Below, in pieces: positions 11,032 to 22,699 of a stretch of DNA of 64,000 bases (position 1 is its first letter; every line of letters begins with the position of its first letter). Below the pieces are notes generated by a model. That model worked only from the letters and a program-made list of their open reading frames with translations, made no database searches and was not told where the DNA came from. The stretch is taken from the NCBI GenBank assembly GCA_950295325.1, contig OX485804.1, positions 5,582,001-5,646,000 of the forward strand, in the 5' to 3' direction. The position numbers and the translations under genes were made by a program. Source of the stretch: Polytrichum commune (lineage: Eukaryota > Streptophyta > Polytrichopsida > Polytrichales > Polytrichaceae).

Positions 11032-11385
11032 AATAAAATAACAAAAAACTTTAACACATACCTATGCCAATGGACATTACGGGATCATACCATATATAAT
11101 AAATGGATGCCACAAAGGGAACTCTTCCAATTTAACTTGCCTCTTATAATCAAACACAACATCAACCTTCTAACAGAATACTATACGAAATACCAGCACA
11201 GATACTACAAAAACATCCTTGACACACACTTCACCGCCATACAAAACAAAGACACAAGATCTATACCACCGCCCGAAATAATCCCATATACCCAAATTAA
11301 CATAACAGAATGTAACCCAGAAAAAGACATAAACACCATAAAAAAATACAATACAAACACAAAACGAAGTATCCCACCTATATGA
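11032..11385 (+). pseudogene. LINE ORF2 connector segment before the frameshift
   Basis: This stretch is in the same frame as the RT segment and contains QWTLRDHTIYNKWMPQRELFQFNLPLI..., ending at TGA 11383. The related decayed copy at ~17.15 kb has the same order of words (the plus-strand CTATGCC...GG[AT]GG[AT]CA-type start and CAACGAGAATTG-like text). That comparison shows the true frame changes at the seven-A run 11340-11346. After it the coding frame is +1 (LYEDTGRHLTT...). So one extra A most likely caused the shift. Confidence 0.65.
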
Positions 11386-13726
11386 AGATACTGGAAGACA
11401 CCTCACCACCATCACAACCACCAGATTAAAATGGCTCTGGCAACAATACCACGCAAACGCCCCTAACATACATGATCTAGTTCCCCCAATACAACCTTTC
11501 GAAACAGAATTAATATGGTTATATCAAAGATACAAAAATAAAACCAACAAAAAAGACCCCCTTAAATCAACGCACTACACTATCCCACTGAATATCCTAG
11601 ACACTCTTACAACAACACTCAACATCTCCCAATCATATTTCTCGTCACCACTAACATGCCCAACACAAATTACCCAATTCTACTCACCTCACACTAGGGA
11701 TAAAATCTTCGGATCACTAGGAACTGCCCTCCAATACAAATGGAAGGGCATTGGATACGCACACCCACACAACGAAGAGTTAGCCCAGCAAGCAATACAT
11801 TGGGCTCGACTGTCAGCCAAATATGACCCAACCACAATCACTATACTAGTAATACCAGATATTAACTGGTACCACAACAAAACACCATTTACAGGGCCAT
11901 TTCCTGACACACATGTCATTGCCCACTTTGCCGCAGACACTATAACATATGACGAACCAACATCCCCCAAGGGCACACCCATACCACAAACAGAACCACT
12001 AGCCATACACATACTATGTATACACCACCAAAACCACAGCTTTGGCACAACCAACCAAATAGACACAATAAAAGCAACAATTGAAAACATGCATATACCA
12101 CAATACTACATACAAAAATCCCCACCTACGCCTCCTAACACAACAATAAATAAAAACATCAAATGGAACAAAACAACATACCCACCACATAACAACAACA
12201 CTAATGTAAACATACCTACACTACCAAACTTTGAAGTGAACACCACACTAAAATTCCCACCACAACACAGCTACTATACAGACGGATCCTTCATTCCGCC
12301 CAAAAAAACCAGAGATGGACATTGGAAAAAAGAAAAAGCGGGTTACGGAATATATAACCCAACAAAACCAGAAATACAAATATCAAAAAGACTCCCAGGT
12401 TTACAAACCATTTTTAGAGTTGAACTAATGGCCATACACAAAACAATAAAAATAATTACTACCAAATACCCTCACGAACCAGCCCACATCTTTACTGACT
12501 GCCTAAATTGTCTATATGTCATTAACACACAAATAAAACACCCAACAAAGCAGAATAATCATGCTGACAAAACCATCCTCACAGACATGGTTAGAATGTT
12601 AAAAACCCGCACACAACCTACTACTATCTACAAAGTCAAAGCACACATCAACATTGATGGAAATGAACAAGCAGACATACTTGCCAAAAACGGCACCAAA
12701 AAACGATACAAATTTGCATCAAAACCACATGAATTCGCACACACCACACCATACTACTTCCACAAAGACACATGGCCAGGCCCAACTAAAAGACCCGACA
12801 AAGGCCCTGTTAGATGTCTAGAAACATACATCCAAAAACACGATCGCGAAAAAAATCTAGAAGTAATGGCACAAAAATTCCCAAACATTTCCAAATGGAC
12901 AATGAACCCTGATATAGATAACGAATTATCCAACAAATTTTGGTCAAACCCTACAATATCAGACGCCCAAAAAATAACCCTCTTGAAATTCCGCACTGGC
13001 CAATATATGGGTAATGCCAGAAAACAATTATTCTTTGGCATCCAAAGATTCCCATCAAGAACATCCCCAATATGTAATTCCCTAGACGCCGACACATGGC
13101 TCCACGTACTTCTAAAATGTAACCAACACCACATACATGCGCTTAGAGTTAAAAGACATAACAAAGCAGTATGGGAAATAAGAAAACTTATACTATCATC
13201 ACAAAAATCAAGATGCTATATCCTAATGAATGCAGGAACATTCAACAACAACCCACAAGAAAACACAGTCCCCCCATGGTTACTACCATGCACATGTGGA
13301 CAACAAAGATGCCACTGCAATGCTAGACTTAAGCCCGACCTACTTTGCATTAAGGGATTCCCATACCAAAACAACCCACCACCATCCCCAACAGACAACC
13401 TCACAGTCCAATTTATCGAATTCACATACACCAATGACAAATTCTCCCAAGAAACAATAAACAACAAAACCCAAAAATACCAACCACTCATGGATAACAT
13501 CATGGAACAAGGTTGGAAAGTAGACCCGCTCATGGTTATCACGGCAGGCGCTAGAGGCACAACCCATGCCCCGTCAATGCAACAAATTATTACAACATTC
13601 CAACTACCTGTAAACACCGTCAAACACACATTTGAAGCAATCAACACCTCTGCCATATACCATGCCGGGTCAATCCTACTTCACAAAAGAAGAATCGAGA
13701 ACAACCAAGCAATCCCAACTGAATAA
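11342..13726 (+). pseudogene. LINE ORF2, last part: RNase H and REL-like C-terminal endonuclease domain
   Basis: This frame is open from the A-run at 11340 to TAA 13724-13726. FGSLGTALQYKWKGIGYAHPHNE is shared with the relic at 17.8 kb. The RNase H domain has its four acidic residues: YTDGSF (12281), VELMAIH (12422), IFTDCLN (12497) and GNEQADILA (12674). Next comes CNSLDADTWLHVLLKC, like the zinc-binding end of many LINEs, then CTCGQQRCHC. Then KPD (13331-13339) is followed by FIEFTYT (Glu 13418) and KTQKYQPL. KPD-x(n)-[DE]-x-T-...-K-x2-KY is the layout of the R2-type restriction-like endonuclease (REL). RNase H is a firm call; REL is probable. Confidence 0.75.
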
Positions 13727-14200
13727 AAGTTGGGGTAATAATGTTGACCACCATTTATTTAATAAACATCAATAAGCTCAAGAGGAGGGATCAGTGCCGG
13801 TTGGTTGATACAAATTTCTTGCCTTAACTCACCAGCAGCACCAAGTCATGTATTACATTGTATACGATCAAATGGACTCAACAGGAACCAAACCTGGACC
13901 ATCTTAATACTAACATCCTCCCTCAACCAACCAAGGAAACATGACTTAGCGTACACCTACACAAACAAACCGCAACTTATACTATTACCAACAAACATTA
14001 TCGCTGGCTAATAAGCTGCGAGGGGCTACCCTTATTTTTTCTGGTTACTATAGTGTCCATCCTCGAAAGGGGAGAGTAGTTTTGTCCCAACTTCCCCCTG
14101 TCCTGTGGGCATCGGGTCGTTGGCATTTCGAACGGACACTTTATTCACGCCGGCCCCTGAAATAGGGACCGGAGTTTCTATTAATTAATTAATTAATTTT
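13727..14200 (+). other. LINE 3' UTR with terminal stem-loop and TTAA tail
   Basis: After the ORF2 stop the strand bias disappears and composition becomes ordinary. The end carries a stem-loop, GGCCCCT-GAAAT-AGGGACC (14152-14170; one C-A mismatch), then GGAGTTTC and a TTAA microsatellite tail (14178-14200). A 3'-terminal stem-loop followed by short tandem repeats instead of poly(A) is common in LINE clades whose RT recognises its own 3' end. The same 33 nt were mobilised into 5664-5701. Confidence 0.7.
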
Positions 14201-15663
14201 TGCAAACTTATCAAAACATATTGCAAAGCTAAAGAACTCAAATCATCCTAGAACTTGAGGTCATAGGTGTTCTTGTTCTCACTATAGAATTATGATGCAA
14301 CAACACGCATTCCAAAAACTGTCTAAAGGCATACAAACGCACCAATCATTCATCAATAGCAAAGATTGATTAGATTTGGTTATAGCCAAGGCCCAACATA
14401 TTATAGAGTTTTATGCTAAGTGCCTGGTGAAGAATGAAAAGTTGCACACACTACCATGGTTAGTTCTAGGTTCAAGAAACATGTCATGAATTGAAAGAAT
14501 TAGAATGTGGATATATGTAATCACCATGGTTTGAAATCACCAAGGCAAATAAATGCATATTTCTACAATGCAGGTTGTATGTTAATGAAATTTCTATTAA
14601 TTATGTATATGATACATTATTTGTGTATTCTCCCTTTGTCTTTATTATTTGTGTAAGTCTTGATGTTGAAGGAAACTTACAAAGAAAGGTAACTGATAAA
14701 TCATATGATAAGAATAAAGTGAGATAGTAAATTCAAAGCATTTAAAATTATATACTCAATGTAAAGCAATCCAAATCAAGCGAGCAATCAAAAACTACAA
14801 TGAAATAGAAAACAAATCACACAGGCGGCAAGGCCAACCATTTTAAACGGGCCATGCGCAACAATTCGCTTGGAAGAAACCACTTCTCATGACAACACTA
14901 ATGACTTCATCAGTACATGACTGAAAGATGGATCCTTGTGTTGAGTTCGAGCTTGTAACAAAAGTGGCATTATTGATTAATTTCAACATTGTATTTTGTT
15001 GTGAAAATATGGGTAGAGAGACATCTCTTCTTCATGGTCTTGTATGAGTATCCAATATTGGACAACGCTTATAAGAAGTGTGAACACAGGCCATTACCTA
15101 GAGCAGTTCTATCAATGATATCACAATGAAGAAGAATGCATACGATTTTCTCCATCATTAATGATGGTAAAATGATCCCAATGAGTAATATGGAAAGCTC
15201 TTCATGATCTGTTCCTTGAAAATTCATCTCCATGCACACTTATAGATACAACATGTGCATATAACCAGACATACCGCTATATAACAATTTTAGGAACATG
15301 TTCATGTATCAAGTATAATCCTACAAGACTTACAATGCATCGCTAGAGTACTCTCAATTTCGCAATCGTAAGCTTTCTTGTGCACACTTCCATCTCATTA
15401 TAGTGCACAGCTGGATGTTACAACATATTTGCCAATTAGTAGTTTTGCATCAAGTCGAATCATCTATCATACATTGTCAATCACTTAGGTAATGGCTCCT
15501 TGTGAAATCTTCCTATGTTTTTAGCGTGATTTCAGCAACGTGCAAATCATTTTTTGGTCACACGGAGCTCTCAAATAGCTCAAAGCATTTAAGTATTCCT
15601 TCATGGGCGTAATTTTATGTTGTGTAGTACACATACAAAGTGCAAACCATGCATCAGATAATC
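14201..15663. other. No gene seen
   Basis: AT-rich unique-looking sequence. No open frame with recognisable protein content, no hairpin array and no clear transposon end was found. Confidence 0.4.
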
Positions 15664-15850
15664 AAGGTGGTCTTATAACCCACCCACATTTATTGGTGTG
15701 GGTTAGCAGTGAACAATGAGTACCGTCATTGGTTAGATCTAGTGGTTCTCATTGGTTAAACCAACTCTAAAAGTGGCCCTTGCTGATAGGAACCATTCAC
15801 TAGTGGCCCGCATTAGTAAGTGTGGGTGGGTTTATAATCAAACTTACCTT
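15664..15850. mobile_element. MITE-like inverted-repeat element (~187 bp)
   Basis: The ends form an imperfect inverted repeat of about 35-40 bp. The left end is AAGGTGGTCTTATAACCCAC with CCACATTTATTGG following. The right end, read on the minus strand, is AAGGTAAGTTTGATTATAAA with CCCACCCACACTTACTAATG following. The interior is non-coding. Size and structure fit a MITE. I could not see a convincing target-site duplication, so the superfamily is open. Confidence 0.5.
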
Positions 15851-16090
15851 GTGTTGCATATGAGTTTTAAATGAAGCAATTAATGAATAATAAATGTTCT
15901 CCACGACCTTAGTATGACAAGTTGTATTTGTTGCTTTGAAGACCAGAAACAAGGACCAAGAAGCTACAACTATGTCCAAAAGTAGCAGAAGAAAGCATAA
16001 CATATAATGCAAGTGGGTTTGCACATAGATCAACGAGCACACAAGCACATTTGTCTTGGACATACACAACCAATTATGCATTGATTATGG

Positions 16091-16279
16091 TTTTTTTTTT
16101 TTTTTTTTTTTGACAGAAGACCGACATGCCAAAGCCAAAGCACAAGAGGGAGTTGATCACTTGGCATGTTTTTTGTCAAGTAGAGAGGAGATTTAACAGC
16201 CGGGAACCGAACCACCAACCTCTTCCTTGAGATTTGGGTATCTCTCCACCATCATCCAGTACTTTAGAGTTGTCTTGGA
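16091..16279 (-). mobile_element. tRNA-derived SINE with poly(A) and ~20-bp target-site duplications
   Basis: Read on the minus strand, the element has a pol III B-box, GGTTCGGTTCC (16213-16203), near an A-box-like TGGTGGAGAGATACC, and ends in 21 A (16111-16091). Flanking direct repeats of 20 bp are at 16070-16089 and 16280-16299. Both begin CCAATT and contain TTGATTA, with 16 of 20 bases matching. Internal pol III promoter, A-tail and TSDs together identify a SINE, retroposed by a LINE enzyme. The diverged TSDs indicate an old insertion. Confidence 0.75.
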
Positions 16280-16689
16280 CCAATTCTACGTTGATTACGA
16301 GGTGCAAGTTTCAAATAGTGAATCACAAAGTCAATGCAAAAACAAAATGAGATCCTAAAGATCAAAAGAAAGTTGTGCCAATGAATTTGAACAAATATAG
16401 TGAATAACTTAATAGCGATCAGAGAATCTGAATATTTCAGTTATAGCTGAAATTAGAGAGGGCTCACGGATGTACTAGAGAATATGTTGGAAGGTATGCA
16501 ATGCATAGATCAAGAAGAAGTTGATACAAAGGTGTTGTTCCATAGCCGCCACTTTGATCTTGTAAAATCACAAACTGAGTATGACGTTAATAGCAACAGT
16601 AATTATCATAAAAATAAAACATTCAAATAGATAGAAGGAATCATGATAACATTGAGTGATCCACCATACGATATACAAAGTTACGTAAG

Positions 16690-18350
16690 GGGTACTTAAA
16701 ACACATGTATGAAAACAAACTACTCTTAGAAAACATGTATGACATAAAACAACTCACTTTAAGGAATGGCACACACTTGATGTCCTATGTTGAATATATA
16801 AAATATTACAAAAAACCAACACATATGATAAAAACAATAACTAAAAATAGTATAACAACTATTTTGCCACCCAAGATGCAATGAAAATTGTCAAGAGCTA
16901 TGCCAAAACCATTACCCACCATGCACACTAAAACAAGAATACATTATAACATAACATAATTTAGAACCTCTAAATAATGATATCCACACACACCCACCAA
17001 CCTTAAAACATCTAATACACCCGCCCACACCAACACACATAGTAAACAACCCAATAAAATACCCTATACACTCAATAACAAACCATTATATGATACCAAC
17101 CAAAAATAAACATAAAATTATAAAAAAAATAGTATACATACCTATGCCGATGGATACTACCCAACGATACAACTTATAACAAAAAAAAACTCCCACAAAG
17201 AGAATTGTTTCCCTATAACATCCCAATAGTCATACAACACAATACAAATATAATACTCACATACTTTACCAAGAAACAACATACACTATACGAAAATATC
17301 ATATGAAAAAATATTTTTTCTACCCAAAACAAAGACCCAAGGCACGTATCCCTGCCCCTAAACATCCCCCTCGTAAAAGTTTCAACACACGAATGCAATC
17401 TTGAAAAATGTGTCAATACTAACACAAACAAAATTCAAGTACAAGATGACAACGCCCACATATATGATGAACATGCAAACACCTTATAACCATTCCTTAT
17501 AATAAATTTGCATGGCTATGGACCCAATATAACCAAATGCTACACCAACCACACGACCTAATACCCCCCACCCAAACATTTGAAATAGAAATAACCTAGC
17601 TATATCCAAAGATATAAACATAAAATCCCAAAAAATGATCCACTCAAAATCTCACACCACGCCCTACCCAAAGTACTATTAGATTACATCACAACATCCT
17701 TTAATATTACCCATTCCTACTTCTCTTCACCAATTACATGCTCCACTCGACTAACAAAATTATTTTTGCCATTTCCCAAAGATAAATTTTTTGGATCTCT
17801 TGGTACTACATTCTCACACAGATGGCAAGGAATAGGTTATGCTCACCCTCACAATGAAAATGAAGCCCAAACAACCATTCATTGGGCTAGATTAGTAACT
17901 AAACACAACCCATATACCATCACAATACTCACCATCCCAGATTTAAAATGATATCAAAATCTCACCCCATATATAGGCCCCTTTCCAGACACACATGTAA
18001 TCACTAATATACCAATAGATACCACTAAATACAAAAAACCAACTAAACCTCCCGAACTCAATGAGCCACATATGGAACCACCTGCAATAAGAATCCTCTG
18101 CATACACCACCAAAATAATAACATCGGTACCATAGAACAAATGGCCACGATAAAAAAAAATTATGTAATAACCTTAACATAAATTGCACAACCACACAAA
18201 TTGCTCCTCCTACCCCGCAAAATATAAAAATTAACAAAAACAATACACGGAATGCCCTCACTTAAGTCCAAACACACACTATCATAACACAATCCCACCA
18301 ATCCCAAACTACAAGAATGAAACATCCCTTAAATTCTCTCATTGCAACCA
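16690..18350 (+). mobile_element. Decayed internal fragment of a second copy of the 2A-LINE family
   Basis: This region aligns by eye with LINE positions ~10640-12240 (connector between RT and RNase H). The best preserved part is 17766-17951: FGSLGTTFSHRWQGIGYAHPHNE...TIHWARL...TILTIPDLK, against FGSLGTALQYKWKGIGYAHPHNE...AIHWARL...TILVIPDIN in the first copy. It is followed by GPFPDTHVI in both. The A/C-rich sense bias is retained. Many stops and shifts are present and both ends are missing, so it is an internal relic rather than a simple 5' truncation. It is useful because it reveals the original frame of the first copy at 11340. Confidence 0.8.
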
Positions 18351-18834
18351 TACTTGCAAACGACGATCGTCGTCCCAGACCATGAATATTTTGCCACATA
18401 AAACTTTGATGTTCTCATCATTTTGCAATATTTTCTCAAAGGCAACATTTGCCCACACCCAGTTGTCACTTCATGATTCAATTATAACATTAATATTATC
18501 TATTATATTTCCTTCATTGTTGTCCAAGGCCACGTAAAAATAACCTTCGATATAACCATAAGTAACAAAATGTAATGTCAATTTCATAACATCATTTTTC
18601 AAAAAAATACCTAACAACTGGCTATGAACCATTCGACATAGTGGAATATTGAATTTTGAATGTGCCCTTGGTTGATACCTCGACCGTTTAAGAAGGAAAG
18701 ATGTATTTATAATTTCATTCTTAAAAAATACATGCAATTGCAACTTCAATTGATCTTCAAAAAGAGATAAAACTTTCATATTTAAAGCACAAAAAATGCC
18801 ACCCATATGAAAAAAGGAAAAAATTATAATAGGA
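18351..18834. other. Stretch with a perfect 14-bp palindrome; no gene recognised
   Basis: ACGACGATCGTCGT (18360-18373) is a perfect palindrome right at the end of the LINE relic. A minus open frame of 111 codons (18471-18806) has no recognisable motif and is AT-rich. I do not call it a gene. Confidence 0.35.
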
Positions 18835-19672
18835 GTATTTCCATATGAAAGAATTCACTTATGTAAAGTAAAATGAAATGAAAAATAGGGTGGCTGTTAA
18901 GAACCACCCTTATTGAAGAATTTAAAAAAAATGAGTGCATACATTTGTAAGAAATCACATATACAAAGTAGAATGAAATCTAAAAACAATGGCTGTTAAT
19001 GACCACACTTATAAAAAGAGAAAAAAATGATGAATGTGAGTGTTCAAATGTGAAAGATAGTACATATCCAAAATAAATTGAAATGCAAATAAAGACAATA
19101 AAAATGATTAATGTCAATGGTTACATGTAGAAGAAACCATATATGCGAAAGAAACAAAATTGAAAAAAAAACAAAAAAACCGTGAACAACCACTTTTATC
19201 AAATGAATTTTTTTTTATGAAAGTGAGTGTATATATGTGGAAGAAACCACATATATAGAACAAAGAAAAATGAAAAAGGATAGTTGTTAACGGCCACCCT
19301 TAAGAAGAAGAAAAATTGAATAAGTGAGTGTGTACTTGTGGAAGAAATCACATATGCAAAATAAAGTGAAATGAAAGAAGGGTGGCCGTTAATAGCCACC
19401 CGTATGAAAGGATTTTTTTTTTAATGAAAGTGAATGTTTATATGTAGAATAAAACCACACATGTAAAATAATTTGAAATGAAAAAAGTGGTCGTTAACGA
19501 CCATTCTCATGAAAATAAATAAAATTATTCATTTGTGTAATTTTATTTCAAAAAAATCATGATGTTAAATGAAAATTGAAACATTAAAAGGGGAGGCTGT
19601 CAACGGCCGCCCTAAACGAGAATACAAAAATTGAAATAAAAAAAGGTTGGGCGTTAACAATCACCTTTTTGG
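18835..19672. repeat. ~100-bp satellite array, each unit with two hairpins
   Basis: About eight diverged units with a ~100-104 bp step. Hairpin A is of the type GGTGGCCGTTAATAGCCACC, at about 18889, 18991, 19180, 19279, 19382, 19486, 19588 and 19646. Hairpin B is of the type ATATGTGG-AAGAA-ACCACATAT, at about 18940, 19046, 19123, 19232, 19334 and 19440. In A the two arms vary together in places (for example GGTCGTTAACGACC), so pairing looks maintained. Intervening DNA is A-rich. No protein coding is apparent. Confidence 0.75.
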
Positions 19673-20705
19673 AAGAGAGAAAAAAAATGAAGTGCACCTT
19701 GATCGCTATAGATTTTTAAAATTTTCATATTTATTTCAACAAATTACATTTATACATTATATCTTTTACATTAATTACAATTTTTTTTTGAAATTTTTGG
19801 ACATAAATTCAATTTTACATAAATTGCAAAATTCTACTAAAATTAAAACGGTTAGATTTCCTCCAAAAATCTTAAATTTATAAAGATTTCGGGTCAGTTT
19901 CTAAGATGTTGAGATTGTTTTTTTAGCTCTTAAATACACAAAATATAATAATTTTTTGTACTATGTACCAATGGCATCGTATTTTCAGTGTGCACAATAC
20001 GATGTACATCATATACCTTCAAATTTATTATCATTTCACAATTATTTTCTTACCATTTTGTTCGTACTTCTTGCCTCCATCTCTGGCTCAGATGGTTGTT
20101 ATTCCTCTTCATCTTGTGTCGTTTTCTCTCCGTTCATGTCTTTGTCATCATCTTCTTCCTCTTCATCCTCCTCATTGCATCCAGAGACAATATGTGGTTG
20201 AACTTCACATGCAGTGGTTTCATGTTCGAAGATATCTTTCTTTATGATTTCACATGCTATAATATCTTCGTACTTCAAATTTCTTTTTGTGCCTGATAGG
20301 TCCACTTCTATAATTTGAAAAACACATCTATTCATTCCAACCCTTGACAATTGTCTCATACTTGAAAAACAAAAGCTACTTCTTTTCCTACTTTTTTTTC
20401 CTACCCTCCATTGGAGTGACCACTACTAACAATGGACAAATGACGTTTTCTTGCATCTAAACACATTTAGCTTCCCTCTCCACTACATCAACCACTCTCA
20501 ATAACATGCATTTCTCTATACAACTTCACTTCCGTTTGTGAATTTTTATGTTATATGATGGTGTTCATCACTAGCCACCTCGTTGCATGATTAATGGTTG
20601 TAAAAGTGTAGCCGTTAATGACTATACTTAGTTTATTTAATACTTTCAAGTTATATGCATATATACATGTACATATTGAATCAACGTGCATCACAAACTC
20701 TTACT
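19673..20705. other. No firm gene; acidic open frame on the minus strand
   Basis: A minus frame at 20099-20359 ends with EEDEEEEDDDKD. It comes from a simple TCTTCCTCTTCATCC-type run, so it is probably low complexity rather than a gene. The rest is AT-rich sequence. Confidence 0.3.
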
Positions 20706-20970
20706 ATTACTTGTAATAATATGAGTTTAATAATGCCAAGTGTAATAGTGCAAGCTCTAATAGTACAAGTTATAATAGTACCACTTTTAATATTGCCAGT
20801 TGTAATAGTGTCAGTTGTGATAGTGCCAGTTTTAATAAAACCGGTTCTAATATGACCAGTTGTAATATTGCCAGTTGCCAATTTCAATAGTACTTGTTCT
20901 AATAGTGTCATTTGTAATATTTCCATTTGTAATGGTGCCAATTGTAATATTGTCAATTAAAATAGTGCTA
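20706..20970. repeat. 15-bp minisatellite (consensus TAATAGTGCCAGTTG)
   Basis: About 17 diverged tandem copies. Because the unit is 15 nt, each open frame yields a five-residue repeat. On the minus strand this reads TGNIT-TGHIR-TGFIK-TGTIT..., and on the plus strand VIVQA-LIVQV-type words. This superficially resembles a pentapeptide-repeat protein, but no flanking coding sequence, start context or conserved Leu/Phe ladder supports a real gene. Confidence 0.7.
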
Positions 20971-21349
20971 CTTATGATACTTATCAGTGTTAATTATAAA
21001 TCTTGCATAAATTAATAACTTCCATAATATACAAACTATGACATATCCCTCGTTTGGCCCACTACTTGCAAATGAAATGTTGTACACTGTGATGATTACA
21101 ACCATTATATTTTGTTAATATTTCTTCACGCTACATAACTTCTATTTTCAAATGACATTAAAATATTTTCTTCTATACCAAATATTTTATATCATAGAAC
21201 TTCCTTTCGTTTGGTTCAACCCCTCTAATTTCTCATTCTTTATATTCACAACCTTTCTATTCGCCAATACTGTCATTTGCGTCTTCTCATGTCTTTGTGT
21301 TCTTGTGACTTGTCCATAGTTTTCTACTATCTCTTTTAAACCTTTCCCT
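20971..21349. other. No gene seen
   Basis: AT-rich sequence between the minisatellite and the decayed SWIM-type region. Confidence 0.4.
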
Positions 21350-22695
21350 ATGGCTACTATTGTTGCGATAAGTCATGAGGTCCCATTCGTTTTACCATTG
21401 GGTGTCAAAGGCTTTGTATATGTGCATGCCCATGTCTTTCATGTCTATTTTGGATTCTCCCTTCCTCCTATTATTGTAGAGGAAGAAGTGTCAATCACTC
21501 TGGTGTTCTTAAATAATCTATCTTCTAATCAAGATATAATGATCATGAAAGCTTCTACTAGCTTCTTCATGCATGACGCTTTAGAGTTTATGGTATCTCC
21601 TCACAACTCTTTGCAACTTCGATTGAAACACTAACTTCAGTTTCTCATATGTCTAGTATTAAATACCCATTGTTACATCCAGTACGAGTGAAATCTCCAT
21701 CAAGTGCCCGTTCCGATAATAATATCCTCATCAATGTCCAAGGTATTAAACGTGAGTCCCTAGAATTTCTAATAAAGTTATCATCCACTGATTATGAAGG
21801 TATCCAAATTGTGGTGGAAACAGATTGTGATACATCGGAATGGCACATAGCAAGAATCTTACACAAATCAAAGAAATGATGTCACACCATTCAAAAATAC
21901 ACACAAGCCAAATGCAAGTTGTTGGTTGTTAGGCATGGGAAATCCACTATTGCCCTTACTTACAAAGGGCAAAAACATGAGTATAAGGGCATAACAATTG
22001 AAATCAAGAAGTTTTGGTTTTGTCTAGACCAAATTGCACGTTGCGTCATGGGACCTAAGCGTTCCCATGTTCTTACACTACTCAAAAACCCTGAAGTTTG
22101 GCATGTTCTTACTAGTACCAACCTTACCCGTACTGAAGTCATTGAGCTTGAAGAAGCTAGGTTGTGCTTACAATCTAGCGTGTCCATTTTCCCTTGATGA
22201 CTTCTCTCCTCGTTTAAGGTATTTTAGCATGTTTTGTGGACTCATCCTCGACCAACACATGCCGAAAGAATCTATTCTCTTTGGAATGGCAAACAAATTC
22301 GTCAAAGTTGTAAAGCACCCACCGAAAATCATTGCAATCAGTGGGAGAGTGCAAGGAATGTAATTGGAATTATTACCGGGGTGAACCTCTTTCCTTACCT
22401 TGGACTTGGTGTTATTATCGCGCTTTCGTCCAAGACTGCTTCTAATGAAAAAATATATTACATCACACTTTGTGAATTTTCATCTTGTACTTGTTCCCAT
22501 TATGAAAACATGAACGGCACATCCATTGGAAAGCGTGGCATGTACATAAATTGCAAATACCTCTATTACATCTTCCGTTACTTGTGCAAATTGGATTACA
22601 ATAAAACAGGTTCATCCACGCTCCTACCCTCAGTTGGGATGAAGTTAAGCAAGAGCTTGTTGCTGTTGGAATCATCAAGACGTGTGAGTGAGCAA
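21350..22695 (+). pseudogene. Decayed gene with a SWIM-type zinc-finger-like segment
   Basis: Coding traces run through several frames: KSTIALTYKGQKHEYKG, then HPRPTHAERIYSLWNGKQIR (22236-22295), then NLFPYLGLGVIIALSS, and YYITLCEFSSCTCSHYENM...GKRGMYINCKYLYYIFRYLCKLDYN (~22458-22605). The last has the CxCx(n)CxH-like SWIM spacing, with Tyr where His is expected. After 22610 the frame shifts and reads RFIHAPTLSWDEVKQELVAVGIIKTCE. SWIM fingers occur in plant FAR1/MULE-related and other proteins. Frame breaks and the altered ligand suggest a pseudogene. Whether the open stretches at 21350-21880 belong to it is unsure. Confidence 0.45.
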
Positions 22696-22699
22696 GTTA

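Larger units (their letters stand above)
3089..14200 (+). mobile_element. ~11-kb non-LTR retrotransposon (LINE) with 2A, APE, RT, RNase H and REL-like domains
   Basis: Order on the plus strand: ORF1 (3235-4224), linker with boxes and hairpins (4225-6670), 2A-like peptide (6670-6732), APE endonuclease (~7357-8110), RT (~9050-9900), a long connector, RNase H (12260-12690), cysteine/histidine residues and a KPD...E domain (13030-13500), stop at 13726. The 3' UTR ends in a stem-loop (14152-14170) and a TTAA-repeat tail (14178-14200). The sense strand is extremely A+C rich. The combination of APE, RNase H and a C-terminal REL-like domain recalls Dualen/RandI elements of green algae, which encode two endonucleases. 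The 3' end is clear; the 5' boundary is uncertain. The copy is probably inactive because ORF2 is interrupted. Confidence 0.85.

Noticed and set aside
18835-19672. CRISPR array
   Set aside because: Units are contiguous diverged tandem repeats without unique spacers, and the genome is a plant's.
20099-20359. Acidic protein gene on the minus strand
   Set aside because: The acidic run comes from a simple TCTTCC/TCATCC tract and nothing else supports a gene.
20655-20956. Pentapeptide-repeat-like protein
   Set aside because: It arises from the 15-bp minisatellite; no start context, flanks or known repeat ladder.
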